DNA from: JBMNGG01 sp050949705
GTDB taxonomy: Bacteria > Bacillota > Thermosediminibacteria > Thermosediminibacterales > Tepidanaerobacteraceae
NCBI GenBank assembly: GCA_050949705.1
Contig: JBMNGG010000005.1
Span: 62,001-126,000, forward strand
Length of the DNA stretch: 64,000 nucleotides
Direction: 5' to 3'
The notes under the pieces were generated by a model that saw only the letters and a program-made list of their open reading frames with translations, was not told where the DNA came from and did not search any database. Made by a program: the position numbers and the translations under genes. Positions 43,742 through 52,209 of this stretch are shown one piece after another. The stretch's first letter is position 1, and the number at the start of each line of letters is the position of its first letter.

Positions 43742-43878
43742 GTCTATTGCAGATTCTCAATATTTTTTCGTTAAAGGTTCTTGTTTTAATAATATATATG
43801 GGAATGGTGCAATGACTTGAAAGCAATATTTGTAATTCTACCAAGCCTTTAAGTAGCTATAGTGATGAGTGTATAAGT

Positions 43879-45207
43879 TTAAAGCAGCATTTTCATGGGT
43901 TCTTCAAGGATTCGTTTTATGTTTTGAAGGAATTTTGCTCCTACTGCACCATCTATCACTCTATGGTCACAGGATAGTGTGAGATTCATCATAGGCCGTA
44001 TAACTATTTCATCGTCAATTATTACCGGTTTTTTTATTATTTTTCCTATTGCTAAAATCGCTGTTTCAGGCTGGTTAATGACTGCCTCAAACTTTTCTAT
44101 ATCATACATGCCAAGATTAGTTATAGTAAAACTACCGCCTTGGTAATCATCTGGTAGCAATTTTTTGTCCCTTGCTTTTTGTATGAGAGCTGTAGTCTCT
44201 TTAGAAATCGTGCCAAGACCTTTTTTGTCCGCGTCTTTTATAACAGGAACAATAAGCCCGTCATCTAAAGCTATGGCAAGACCGATATTTATATTTTTTT
44301 TCAGGATAATTTCTTCTTCTGTAAAAGTTGAGTTTATTATGGGATGTTGCTTCAAGGCTATTGCCGAAATCTTAATAAAGAAATCATTATAGGACAGTTT
44401 TGTACCATAATATTCTTGTATTTCAGCTTGGAGCTTTTGTCTAAGATTTATAGTTTCAGTCATATCTACTTCTAAAGATAAGTATATATGTGGTGCAACT
44501 CTCTTACTATAAGCCATTTTCTCGGCAATGATCTTCCTCATACCCGTGACAGGTATAGTATCTTTAACTGCGATTTCTCTTGTTTCGTCCTTATCTTTTA
44601 GAATATCTTCTTTCATAATCCTTTCGCCAGGAGATTTTTTTATGGCGTTTAAATCGATGTGTTGTTCTTTTGCAATTTTCGCTGCAACGGGAGAAATTTT
44701 TATTCTATTTTCATTTATATAGGATACTACGTCTTGCTCTACTATTCTACCATTAGGACCCGTTGGAGTGACTTCTGATAAATCGATATTGTGTTCCCTT
44801 GCCACTCTTTTTGCGGCGGGAGAAGCTTTTATTTTTAAGCTTTCCCATTCTACCTGTTCTTCCTGTTTTAAAGAGAGGTCTTTTGTTATTACTTGAACTT
44901 GTAAATCATCTTTATCATATACATGTTCACTAATCAAACTTTCTATATCCTTAAGGTCTTCATGGGCACTCGCTATAATTGCTATAGGTTTTCCTACTTT
45001 GACTAAGTCCCCTTCTTTTGCTAGTATCTTTCTTATCACTCCTGATGTCTCAGCTTCATCTTCAATATTTACTTTATCAGTTTGTATTTCTACATAAGCT
45101 TCACCTTTTTCTACAAGGTCTCCTTCATTTTTTAACCATTTGGTTATTATCCCTTCAGACATAGTAGTACCAAGCTTGGGCATTTTTACTATTGTAGCCA
45201 CGAACAT
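43879..45207 (-). CDS. 2-oxoacid/acetoin dehydrogenase E2 (dihydrolipoamide acyltransferase) with two E3-binding domains
   Basis: The 442-residue E2 core has one lipoyl domain with the modified lysine in TDKVN (K45). Two consecutive peripheral-subunit-binding domains follow: ASPAAKRVAREHNIDLSEV (about 128-146) and ISPVAAKIAKEQHIDLNAI (about 171-189). The C-terminal acyltransferase domain carries catalytic SCDHRVIDG (412-420). Most E2 proteins have a single binding domain, so the doubled one is unusual. E2 moves the acyl group from E1 to CoA. It is the last gene of the E1alpha-E1beta-E2 operon; no E3 gene follows. The substrate (acetoin, pyruvate or branched) is inferred only from family. Confidence 0.92.
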   Translation of the reverse strand: MFVATIVKMPKLGTTMSEGIITKWLKNEGDLVEKGEAYVEIQTDKVNIEDEAETSGVIRKILAKEGDLVKVGKPIAIIASAHEDLKDIESLISEHVYDKDDLQVQVITKDLSLKQEEQVEWESLKIKASPAAKRVAREHNIDLSEVTPTGPNGRIVEQDVVSYINENRIKISPVAAKIAKEQHIDLNAIKKSPGERIMKEDILKDKDETREIAVKDTIPVTGMRKIIAEKMAYSKRVAPHIYLSLEVDMTETINLRQKLQAEIQEYYGTKLSYNDFFIKISAIALKQHPIINSTFTEEEIILKKNINIGLAIALDDGLIVPVIKDADKKGLGTISKETTALIQKARDKKLLPDDYQGGSFTITNLGMYDIEKFEAVINQPETAILAIGKIIKKPVIIDDEIVIRPMMNLTLSCDHRVIDGAVGAKFLQNIKRILEEPMKMLL

Positions 45208-45213
45208 CCTCCT

Positions 45214-46212
45214 TTACCTAAGCATTTCTTTTATAGCTGATGTGATATTTGGAACCTGTGGAACAGTATGCTTTTCAAGATTAGGATTATAAGGAACGGG
45301 GATATCAAGGCCTGCCAATCTCTTTATAGGTGCATCCAAATAATCAAAAGCTTCACTACCTGCAATCCTAGCGACAATTTCTGCTCCCCAACCATAGCTT
45401 ATTGGGTCATCTTCAACTATCAGAACTCTCCCTGTTTTTTTAACAGATTTTATAATAGTATCAGCATCCAATGGTTTTAATGTCCTTGGATCTATTACTT
45501 CTATGTCTATTCCATCTTGCTCCAATTCCTTGCCCGCCTCTAATGCCCTTTTTACCATTATTGAGCCGGCAACCACAGTAATATCCTTACCTTTTCTTTT
45601 TATATCAGCTTTGCCTAATGGCACTATATAATCTTCCTCAGGAACTTCTCCTTTTGTCCAGTAAAGGAGTTTATGTTCAGCAAATACTACAGGGTTATTG
45701 TCTCTTATTGAGGCTTTAATGAGACCTTTTACATCATAAGGTGTTGAAGGCATGACTACTTTAAGACCTGGAAAGTGAGCGAAAACCGCGGGAAAACTTT
45801 GAGAATGTTGAGCTGCTGCTCCAGTTCCGCAACCCATTGGTCCCCGTATAACCATGGGTACTTGAGCTTTGCCTCCAAACATATATCTGTTTTTCGCCCC
45901 TTGATTAACTAACTGATCCATAGCTATAGTGAAAAAGTCAAAGAACATGATTTCTGCTACAGGCCGCATACCACAAAGGGCTGCTCCGACACTAGCGCCC
46001 GCGATAGCCGCTTCAGAAATAGGGGTATCTATTATCCTGTTTTCTCCAAATTCCTCAAAAAGCCCTTTAGTGACTCCAAAAGCGCCACCATAAAGACCTA
46101 CATCTTCTCCCAATATGAAGACATTTTCATCTCTTAGCATCTCTTCTCTTAATCCTTCTCTCAGAGCTTCTATGTAAAGCTTCTCAGCCATTATTTTCGC
46201 CTCCGATTTCAT
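45214..46212 (-). CDS. 2-oxoacid/acetoin dehydrogenase E1 beta subunit
   Basis: The 332-residue transketolase-like subunit carries LGEDVGLYGGAFGVTKGL (about 33-50), DTPISEAAIAGASVGAALCG and the C-terminal transketolase domain (VIDPRTLKPLD, LIVEDD). It completes the thiamine diphosphate site with the alpha subunit. It lies 5 bp after E1alpha and 6 bp before E2. The sequence looks closest to AcoB/PdhB-type chains. Full length. Confidence 0.95.
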   Translation of the reverse strand: MKSEAKIMAEKLYIEALREGLREEMLRDENVFILGEDVGLYGGAFGVTKGLFEEFGENRIIDTPISEAAIAGASVGAALCGMRPVAEIMFFDFFTIAMDQLVNQGAKNRYMFGGKAQVPMVIRGPMGCGTGAAAQHSQSFPAVFAHFPGLKVVMPSTPYDVKGLIKASIRDNNPVVFAEHKLLYWTKGEVPEEDYIVPLGKADIKRKGKDITVVAGSIMVKRALEAGKELEQDGIDIEVIDPRTLKPLDADTIIKSVKKTGRVLIVEDDPISYGWGAEIVARIAGSEAFDYLDAPIKRLAGLDIPVPYNPNLEKHTVPQVPNITSAIKEMLR

Positions 46213-46217
46213 CTTTT

Positions 46218-47177
46218 TTATGCATATACACCATCCATAATTTCTTCCACTTTAGGTTCTGGACTATTTTGTGCATATTCGAGAGCTTCTTGAATAGTTT
46301 TTTTTGCCGATTCCTCAATTTCTGTAAGCTCTTCATCAGTAGCTATATTCTCATCAATTAATTTTTGTCTATATCTTTTTATGGGGCATTTTTGTTTCCA
46401 CTCATTTTCTTCTTCCCTTGTTCTATAAACCCTTGGATCACTTTTAGAATGACCTAACCAACGGTAAGTCTTGGCTTCTATAAGTGATGGCCCTTCACCT
46501 TTTCTTGCCCTTTCTACGGCATTATTTACCACTTGATAAACAGCCTCTACATCGTTTCCATCGACTATAATACCGGGCATAGAGTAAGCAGTAGCTCTAT
46601 CAGCAACATTTTTTGCGGCACTTGCTTTTTGAAAAGGTACTGACATTCCGTACTGATTATTTTCACACATATATACCACAGATAGTTTTTTAACTGAAGC
46701 AAAATTTAAGGATTCGTGAAATGAGCCTTGATTCGTAGCTCCGTCTCCGAAAAAGCACAGTGTTACTTTACCATCATTTCTAAGCTTAGACGCTAGCGCA
46801 GCTCCCGTAGCTACAGGAATGCCACCTCCAACAATACCATTTGCACCAAGATTTCCTACATCAAGATCAGCTATATGCATTGAACCGCCACGTCCGCGAC
46901 AATACCCTGTTTCTTTTCCTAATAATTCAGCAAACATTTGAGGCAGTTTACCACCCTTAGCCAAGCAATGACCATGGCCACGGTGTGTGCTAGTAATAAT
47001 ATCTTTCTTATCAAGAGCCGTTATAGCACCAACAGCACATGCCTCTTGTCCCACAGATAAGTGACATGTTCCCCAGATTAGATTAGCTTTAAAAAGCCTG
47101 TCTACCTCAAGTTCAAATCCTCGTATTTCACACATTTTTCGATACATCCATAGCTTTTTTTCTTTGCTAAGAATCAT
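46218..47177 (-). CDS. 2-oxoacid/acetoin dehydrogenase E1 alpha subunit
   Basis: The 319-residue chain has the thiamine diphosphate motif GDGATNQGSFHESLNFA (about 143-159), the STHRGHGHCLAKG loop and the SKSDPRVYRTREEE phosphorylation-loop region. Without bulky N- or C-terminal additions it resembles acetoin dehydrogenase AcoA as well as PdhA. ATG follows AAAAGGAG. A -24/-12 sigma-54 promoter lies 119 bp upstream. Acetoin dehydrogenase operons in Bacillus are known to be sigma-54 dependent (AcoR), which supports the acetoin option; no AcoR is encoded here. Confidence 0.94.
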   Translation of the reverse strand: MILSKEKKLWMYRKMCEIRGFELEVDRLFKANLIWGTCHLSVGQEACAVGAITALDKKDIITSTHRGHGHCLAKGGKLPQMFAELLGKETGYCRGRGGSMHIADLDVGNLGANGIVGGGIPVATGAALASKLRNDGKVTLCFFGDGATNQGSFHESLNFASVKKLSVVYMCENNQYGMSVPFQKASAAKNVADRATAYSMPGIIVDGNDVEAVYQVVNNAVERARKGEGPSLIEAKTYRWLGHSKSDPRVYRTREEENEWKQKCPIKRYRQKLIDENIATDEELTEIEESAKKTIQEALEYAQNSPEPKVEEIMDGVYA

Positions 47178-47295
47178 TGTATCAGCTCCTTTTCGATAAC
47201 CTCTATTTTTGTATTGTCTCCTTAGTCTACAGCTTATCTTTCAAATAGCAGCCTTATTTATTTTTACTTATATTTAGTGTACATAAAATATTATA

Positions 47296-47312
47296 TGCAA
47301 TTACTATGCCAA
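47296..47312 (-). promoter_or_regulatory. Sigma-54 promoter upstream of E1 alpha
   Basis: The minus strand reads TTGGCATAGTAATTGCA: GG and GC are separated by exactly 10 bases, matching the -24 TGGCAY and -12 TTGCA elements. Confidence 0.75.
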
Positions 47313-47342
47313 CCTCTCTTGAATAAACTGTGGGAAAAATAA

Positions 47343-48632
47343 TTAAATAGTCTTTTCTTGTATCCTGCGGAGCTGTAGAATGAGTGAGTTCTCATCTAAT
47401 TCAACTGTATCATATGTTAAAGTTTCTCCCCTTCTCACATCCCGTTTAAGCCTCACTTTTGAGTTGACCAATCCTAATGGTAATGCATTTATGGATTTAG
47501 CATTCTCATAAGTGTCAATTGACCCATATACGGTATATCCTCCAATTCCATCTAGATAATCCCCAGCCTTTAAATCTTTTTTTGCTACAGCTAAAGTCTC
47601 AGAGACCATTACTCCGCTTGGTGCAATAGTTGGCTCATGATATAAATATGCTCGAGCAGCCGATAAAGGTGTTTCAAGACTAGTAAGATGATAAGGTCTA
47701 TATAATACATAGTTGGGGCCTTCTCCCATGGTAAGATAAGCTAGTTCCTCTCTTACTGCAGGTAGTTTTGTTGTGACTATCACAAATACACCTGGCGCAA
47801 CACCATTTACGTATTCCACCACTTTATACCTTTCCAGAATACCGCCTTGTTCCCTTAAAGTAAAAATCTTTGGTAGGTCTTTAACCGTAGATTTCGGACC
47901 GATTAATCCTTTTTGTGTCGGTAAAAAACCTATTGAATTAGATACACATGTCATTTCAACCATGGTTTTTGTCCCATCAACGAAAGAAGTTAACATTTTA
48001 GGGTTCATGTTATTTGCTATGGCCTTTTCTCTGACTGTATCTGGATTAGCTTGGGTGTCCAGGGGATTATTTTTGCCTTTTCCTGCTACTAATACCTCAA
48101 AACCCATACCATCAGCAAAATCATATAGTTCTTTTATTGCTCCAGGTTCATCCCCGGCTGAAACAGTATATACCACGCCTGCACTATCAGCCATTTTTTT
48201 TAACAGTGCTCCAATCGTTACATCTGTTTCAACATTTAACATCACAATGTGTTTGCCATTGTGAATTGACTCCACCGCTATCTTAGCGCCTGCCTCAGGA
48301 ACACCGGTAGCATCAATAACAACATCTATCGACAAAGCCTTATTAACTACTTCTAAATTTTCTGTAACAACATATCTTCCATTTTTAATAGCGGTCTCTG
48401 CTTCAGAAACTGTATTAGCTACTGCTATATCATCGTTTCTTATACCGGCCATAATAAAAGCTTTTTTAGCTATTTCTGTATTTAAGTCAGATACTATTAT
48501 GGGACAAATCCCTTTCATACAAAACATTTGACTGACCATACCACGACCCATTTGCCCCGCTCCAACTATACCCACATTTATTCTTTTACCTTGTTCTTCC
48601 AATTCTTTAAGTTTAGTATTAATGTTTAGCAT
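47343..48632 (-). CDS. NAD(P)-dependent oxidoreductase with C-terminal SAF domain
   Basis: The 429-residue protein has an N-terminal Rossmann fold (VGIVGAGQMGRGMVSQM, about 20-36), a homoserine-dehydrogenase-like middle (DVVIDATGVPEAGAKIAVE; NVETDVTIGALL) and a C-terminal SAF domain (about 345-425, AKKDLKAGDYLDGIGGYTVYG and LKRDVRRGETLTYD). Similar proteins sit in polyol PTS operons. It is cotranscribed with the glucitol PTS, where a sorbitol-6-phosphate dehydrogenase would be expected, so oxidation of the phosphorylated sugar alcohol or of a derived product is a reasonable inference. The actual substrate is unknown. Confidence 0.82.
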   Translation of the reverse strand: MLNINTKLKELEEQGKRINVGIVGAGQMGRGMVSQMFCMKGICPIIVSDLNTEIAKKAFIMAGIRNDDIAVANTVSEAETAIKNGRYVVTENLEVVNKALSIDVVIDATGVPEAGAKIAVESIHNGKHIVMLNVETDVTIGALLKKMADSAGVVYTVSAGDEPGAIKELYDFADGMGFEVLVAGKGKNNPLDTQANPDTVREKAIANNMNPKMLTSFVDGTKTMVEMTCVSNSIGFLPTQKGLIGPKSTVKDLPKIFTLREQGGILERYKVVEYVNGVAPGVFVIVTTKLPAVREELAYLTMGEGPNYVLYRPYHLTSLETPLSAARAYLYHEPTIAPSGVMVSETLAVAKKDLKAGDYLDGIGGYTVYGSIDTYENAKSINALPLGLVNSKVRLKRDVRRGETLTYDTVELDENSLILQLRRIQEKTI

Positions 48633-48669
48633 AATACTTCATCCCCTATCTTGTTATTTTACATTTTTA

Positions 48670-49038
48670 CTAGTTTTGGCTATTACTTATCTGTATCGTA
48701 TCACCTAGCTTTACCGATGGAATCTTTTCACCTTTTAAATGAACATCTCCAGGTAAATCCGGACAAGTTTTAGCATCGAATTTTAAACAAGCGTGCCCTA
48801 TCTTTTTGAGATTTTTATTTGCTACTTTACCTATTGCTGTAACCGTATACATTTTTTTGCCTATAAATAACTTATCTCCAACTTGTAGGTCTGATTTTAG
48901 AACTCCTCCTGAATGTATTATAGAGATTTCACGTAGTTCTGCTGGAGCAGTATTGTTAAATAGTACCATCATTCCTTGTTGCAGTAATTCTTCTGCCAAT
49001 TCTCCTATTTCAGTAATAGTTGCCTTATACTTTTCCAC
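48670..49038 (-). CDS. PTS glucitol/sorbitol-type enzyme IIA
   Basis: The 122-residue cytoplasmic phosphocarrier contains ELLQQGMMVLFNNTAPAELR and SIIHSGG, with the histidine of IIHSGG (about residue 42) as the likely phosphorylation site. It receives phosphate from HPr and passes it to the IIB domain. It lies downstream of IIBC, separated by a stable intercistronic hairpin, and before the SAF oxidoreductase. The order IIC-IIBC-IIA matches glucitol operons. Confidence 0.9.
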   Translation of the reverse strand: MEKYKATITEIGELAEELLQQGMMVLFNNTAPAELREISIIHSGGVLKSDLQVGDKLFIGKKMYTVTAIGKVANKNLKKIGHACLKFDAKTCPDLPGDVHLKGEKIPSVKLGDTIQISNSQN

Positions 49039-49074
49039 GTGTTCCTCCCCCTTTTAGAAACCTTTTTAAAGTGA

Positions 49075-49100
49075 TTCTGCCGCAATAATTTGCGGCAGAA
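49075..49100 (-). other. Intercistronic hairpin between IIBC and IIA genes
   Basis: TTCTGCCGCAA-taat-TTGCGGCAGAA is a perfect 11-bp stem with a four-base loop. No T-run follows on the minus strand, so it looks more like an mRNA processing or stability element than a terminator. Confidence 0.6.
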
Positions 49101-49105
49101 CTCTT

Positions 49106-50104
49106 TTATCCAGAATATAATCCAATACTAAAGAAATATGCTATAAGAACTGCAATCGGACCTGTTATTAATCTTGACATCAGTATGGCTGCCACCCCAA
49201 TCTCGACAGTTTCCGGTTCCGCTTCGCCTAGACTTAAACCTACAGGAATAAAGTCACATCCTACTTGTGGGTTTATAGCAAAAAGTGCAGGTAAAGCAAA
49301 CTGTGGTGGTATATTGCCTTTACCAATCTCAACACCTACCAATACACCTACAACTTGGGCAATAACGGCTCCTGGTCCAAGTAAAGGCGAAAGTATTGGC
49401 AATGCACAGACAACAGCTATAGCTAACATACCAGGTAATGTTCCTGCCAATGGTGAAATAACATTAGCTATCCAATTACCTATTCCTGACTTTAATATAA
49501 TACCTATCAAAGTTGCTACAAAAGCAATAAAAGGTAATACATTCTTTATTATTTGTTCTATTGTATCACGTCCAGCTTGGAAGAATATACCTACAACTCC
49601 GCCCATTCCTCTCCCAATTCTCTCTATTATCCCAACCTTTCGGCTGCTTTCTTCATTACCGCTTTCCTTTGTAAAGTCATCCATATCTTGTTCTTCTACA
49701 AAGGTCTCTGGTGTAACGTATTCTTCTTGGCCAGCTTCCAATAATTCAATATTTCCCGGTTTTACACCCGAAACATAAATATCTTCTTTAATATATTGTG
49801 CTAGAGGCCCCACTTGACCAGCCGGGGTAAGATTTATTGTAGGGATTCTCTTTTTTGGGTAAACTCCACATCTCGCTGTTCCACCACAATCTATCACAAC
49901 ACAGCATATTTCGTTCTCAGGTACTGATGATTTAAATCCATCATATGCTTTGCCACCTGTGAGCTCAGCTATTCGACGTGCAACGGGATCTATTCCACCA
50001 CCAGTTACTGAAGCTATTTTGTCTTTACCCTCAACAGGTTTAATAATGAGGGGGCCTCCCCAACCATCTGGTCCTTTATGTATCTTAACTGCCTTATATT
50101 TCAT
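49106..50104 (-). CDS. PTS glucitol/sorbitol-type enzyme IIBC
   Basis: The 332-residue protein has an N-terminal IIB domain with the phosphocysteine region NEICCVVIDCGGTARCG (about 65-81). A linker with KVGIIERIGRGMGGVVG precedes a membrane part of several helices containing PLLGPGAVIAQVVGVLVG and FAINPQVGCDFIPVGLSLGE. It transfers phosphate to the incoming polyol and forms part of the channel. ATG follows GGAGGGGTGAGAGG. Its partner IIC gene is 15 bp upstream. Confidence 0.92.
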   Translation of the reverse strand: MKYKAVKIHKGPDGWGGPLIIKPVEGKDKIASVTGGGIDPVARRIAELTGGKAYDGFKSSVPENEICCVVIDCGGTARCGVYPKKRIPTINLTPAGQVGPLAQYIKEDIYVSGVKPGNIELLEAGQEEYVTPETFVEEQDMDDFTKESGNEESSRKVGIIERIGRGMGGVVGIFFQAGRDTIEQIIKNVLPFIAFVATLIGIILKSGIGNWIANVISPLAGTLPGMLAIAVVCALPILSPLLGPGAVIAQVVGVLVGVEIGKGNIPPQFALPALFAINPQVGCDFIPVGLSLGEAEPETVEIGVAAILMSRLITGPIAVLIAYFFSIGLYSG

Positions 50105-50119
50105 TCCCTCTCACCCCTC

Positions 50120-50644
50120 CTAAACCAAATCTCTTTGTCTCATCATTCTTAAAGTCAGAAATTCGGTAACTATACCTCTTACGAGTATTACTAATACGCC
50201 TACTAAGAAATATCTAACAGCCAGTTGACCTAATGGTAAACCTAATTGTTCAATACCTTGGGCTATTCCCATATATACAAATAGTTCTGCTGGATTTGCA
50301 TGTGGAAATAAACCCACAATTGGATGTACAAAGGATACCGCAGCATCATAGAATGCAGGTTTATACTTTTCCGGTAAAAATCTCCCAAAAGTGTAAGCCA
50401 TAGGGTTTGTCAAGAAAAATACTGCTAAAACGGGCATTAATGTATAACGCAAAATAGTATATTTCCCTGCAACTTGAGCTATATTGTTAATCCTTTCTTG
50501 ACCAACAATTTTAACTAGTGCATTAACAGCTGTCATAAGTGTTATAAGTGTGGGTAAAATGCCCCCTGCCAAACCTAAAAATTGTGCACCGCCTTCTTGG
50601 AATAGACCAATAAAGGCTTGAGCAAAATTAGCTAATGCATCCAT
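50120..50644 (-). CDS. PTS glucitol/sorbitol-type enzyme IIC
   Basis: The protein is about 174 residues and highly hydrophobic, with the family blocks FIGLFQEGGAQFLGLAGGILPTL, FFLTNPMAYTFGRFLPEKYKP and HANPAELFVYMGIAQGIEQLG. It forms the second membrane half of the glucitol-type transporter. I place the start at ATG 50644, nine bases after GGAGG; an in-frame TTG at 50650 is less well placed. It lies between gutM and the IIBC gene. Confidence 0.92.
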   Translation of the reverse strand: MDALANFAQAFIGLFQEGGAQFLGLAGGILPTLITLMTAVNALVKIVGQERINNIAQVAGKYTILRYTLMPVLAVFFLTNPMAYTFGRFLPEKYKPAFYDAAVSFVHPIVGLFPHANPAELFVYMGIAQGIEQLGLPLGQLAVRYFLVGVLVILVRGIVTEFLTLRMMRQRDLV

Positions 50645-50670
50645 ATACAATCTCCCTCCAAATAATAGTT

Positions 50671-51069
50671 TTAAAGTAGGTTATTAACTTCGCCCCCTTT
50701 CTCTTTTTTTGTAGAGGATTCAAGAGAGTCTATAGCTCTATTAATAGCCCTTATTGTGTTTATATTCATTCCTTTTGTTATTTTGCTAATTTCTCTTATT
50801 TTCTTACTTTTTAATTTACAAAAAGGCCTTAATCTAGCAAAAACAGTTATACCGCTCATGATCTGTGCATCTACGATAGTGTCTTTATCATCCACTCCTA
50901 ATATTACTATAGTACCCTTACTGAAGCGACCTTTGACAGTTCCAACTCCTAGTCTGCTATATTTTCTAAACTCTGCAAGTTTAGCTTGAAAGTTTTTTAT
51001 TTGAAAATAAGTCAAGACCCCCTGAAGAATCCACGCCACAGCTAAAATACTGATTATTTTTATCCACAT
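50671..51069 (-). CDS. GutM-like glucitol operon activator
   Basis: The 132-residue protein has an N-terminal transmembrane helix (WIKIISILAVAWILQGVLTYF), then KFRKYSRLGVGTVKGRF-like sequence and VILGVDDKDTIVDAQIMSG, as in GutM/SrlM proteins. GutM is known as an accessory activator in enteric glucitol operons, although its membrane anchor leaves the mechanism unclear. It lies between the SorC regulator (6 bp gap) and the IIC gene. Confidence 0.88.
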   Translation of the reverse strand: MWIKIISILAVAWILQGVLTYFQIKNFQAKLAEFRKYSRLGVGTVKGRFSKGTIVILGVDDKDTIVDAQIMSGITVFARLRPFCKLKSKKIREISKITKGMNINTIRAINRAIDSLESSTKKEKGGEVNNLL

Positions 51070-51075
51070 GATAAT

Positions 51076-52023
51076 TTATCCCCCGATGCTTCCCAATAAA
51101 AATTCACCTGTATTTTCATCTGTTATTAATACATCAATGTAATGTCCTTTGAGAGCTGCTAGAATAGCTTCATGCTTTTCTTCACCGCCGGCAACACCTA
51201 TAACAGTAGGAATGTTTTTTAGACTATCTAGAGAAATGCTTATTACTCTTTGATTTAATTCCGTATCACACACTTTTCCTTCTTTATCAATAAATACCGA
51301 ACATAAATCGCATACAGCTCCTGACGCTTTTAAATCATTTAATATTGCATCAGTATAATAGCCCGTTTCCAGGATGGTTGGATTTGGCGCTAGGGGCGCA
51401 CCGATACCAATTAATGCAACGTCCGCGTTAGACCCCAACTTAATACAGTGTCTTATATTAGTATCAGATAAGAGAGAGTCTCTTAAATCACTACTATCAA
51501 CAATGACGGGAACATGAAGCAATTCCCACTTGCCATTAAATGCTCTGGCTAAATTAATAACAATTTGGTTTGAATGGATATCTAGTATTGATTGACCAAC
51601 CCCTCCTACTATGGGAACAAATGTAACATCTTTGTTTACCCCTTCTATATATTGTGGTATATGTACTAGAGTTCTTCCCCAAGAAACTCCCACAATATCT
51701 TTATCTTTCAAAATTCTTACTAAATATGTCGCAGCAGCTTCAGCTAACGACCTTTTTAACATACTATCTTTTTCAGAAGGAATAATAATAACTTCCCTCA
51801 AATCGTACTTATCTTCTAGTTCCTTCTCTAAACCTGTAAAACTGAATTCACTATTTATTTTAATTTCTACTATTCCTTTTTCTCTGGCTTTTTGAAGAAA
51901 CCTAGATATCGACGGACGAGATACACCATATCTATTAGCTATCTCTTGTTGGGTTTTATTCTCTTCATAATACATTTGTGCTGTTTTTGTTAAGAGTCTT
52001 CTTTCCTTCCATTCTGATTTCAT
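51076..52023 (-). CDS. SorC-family sugar-binding transcriptional regulator
   Basis: The protein is about 315 residues. An N-terminal helix-turn-helix (QQEIANRYGVSRPSISRFLQKA, about 24-45) is followed by a SorC sugar-phosphate-binding domain (VGVSWGRTL, VPIVGGVGQS, ALIGIGAP, GVAGGEEKHEAI). It probably senses a phosphorylated polyol and controls its own operon. ATG at 52023 follows AAGAGGG; the longer in-frame GTG start at 52041 lies in the likely operator. A consensus promoter with two direct repeats is directly upstream. It heads the glucitol PTS operon. Confidence 0.9.
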   Translation of the reverse strand: MKSEWKERRLLTKTAQMYYEENKTQQEIANRYGVSRPSISRFLQKAREKGIVEIKINSEFSFTGLEKELEDKYDLREVIIIPSEKDSMLKRSLAEAAATYLVRILKDKDIVGVSWGRTLVHIPQYIEGVNKDVTFVPIVGGVGQSILDIHSNQIVINLARAFNGKWELLHVPVIVDSSDLRDSLLSDTNIRHCIKLGSNADVALIGIGAPLAPNPTILETGYYTDAILNDLKASGAVCDLCSVFIDKEGKVCDTELNQRVISISLDSLKNIPTVIGVAGGEEKHEAILAALKGHYIDVLITDENTGEFLLGSIGG

Positions 52024-52040
52024 TAACATCCCTCTTTGCA

Positions 52041-52103
52041 CATTTGTTCACTATAAAATCATTAGTTCATTGTTATTTTAAATCAGTATTTTCATTTTGT
52101 CAA
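52041..52103 (-). promoter_or_regulatory. Sigma-A promoter and direct-repeat operator of SorC-glucitol PTS operon
   Basis: TTGACA (52098-52103), a 17-bp spacer and TAAAAT (52075-52080) on the minus strand. Downstream of the -10, TGAACTAATG (52060-52069) and TGAACAAATG (52041-52050) are spaced 19 bp apart start to start, close to two helical turns. That suggests side-by-side binding of the SorC-type regulator over the transcription start. Confidence 0.7.
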
Positions 52104-52154
52104 CAATTATTTGATATATTATGAACTTTTTTTAAAAATGATACTTCTTTATAG

Positions 52155-52190
52155 AAAAAAGGTACCCAGCTTATATGCCGGGTACCTTTT
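52155..52190 (-). terminator. Terminator after galactitol IIC gene
   Basis: AAAGGTACCC and GGGTACCTTT form a 10-bp stem with a T-run on the minus strand, separating the galactitol PTS transcript from the SorC operon. Confidence 0.88.
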
Positions 52191-52209
52191 ATGAAATATC
52201 ATCCTAATA

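Noticed and set aside
49185..49778. 197-codon open frame on the plus strand opposite the glucitol IIBC gene
   Set aside because: It is the exact antisense of a well-supported PTS gene, has a Thr/Pro/Ile-rich composition typical of an antisense shadow, and has no ribosome binding site.
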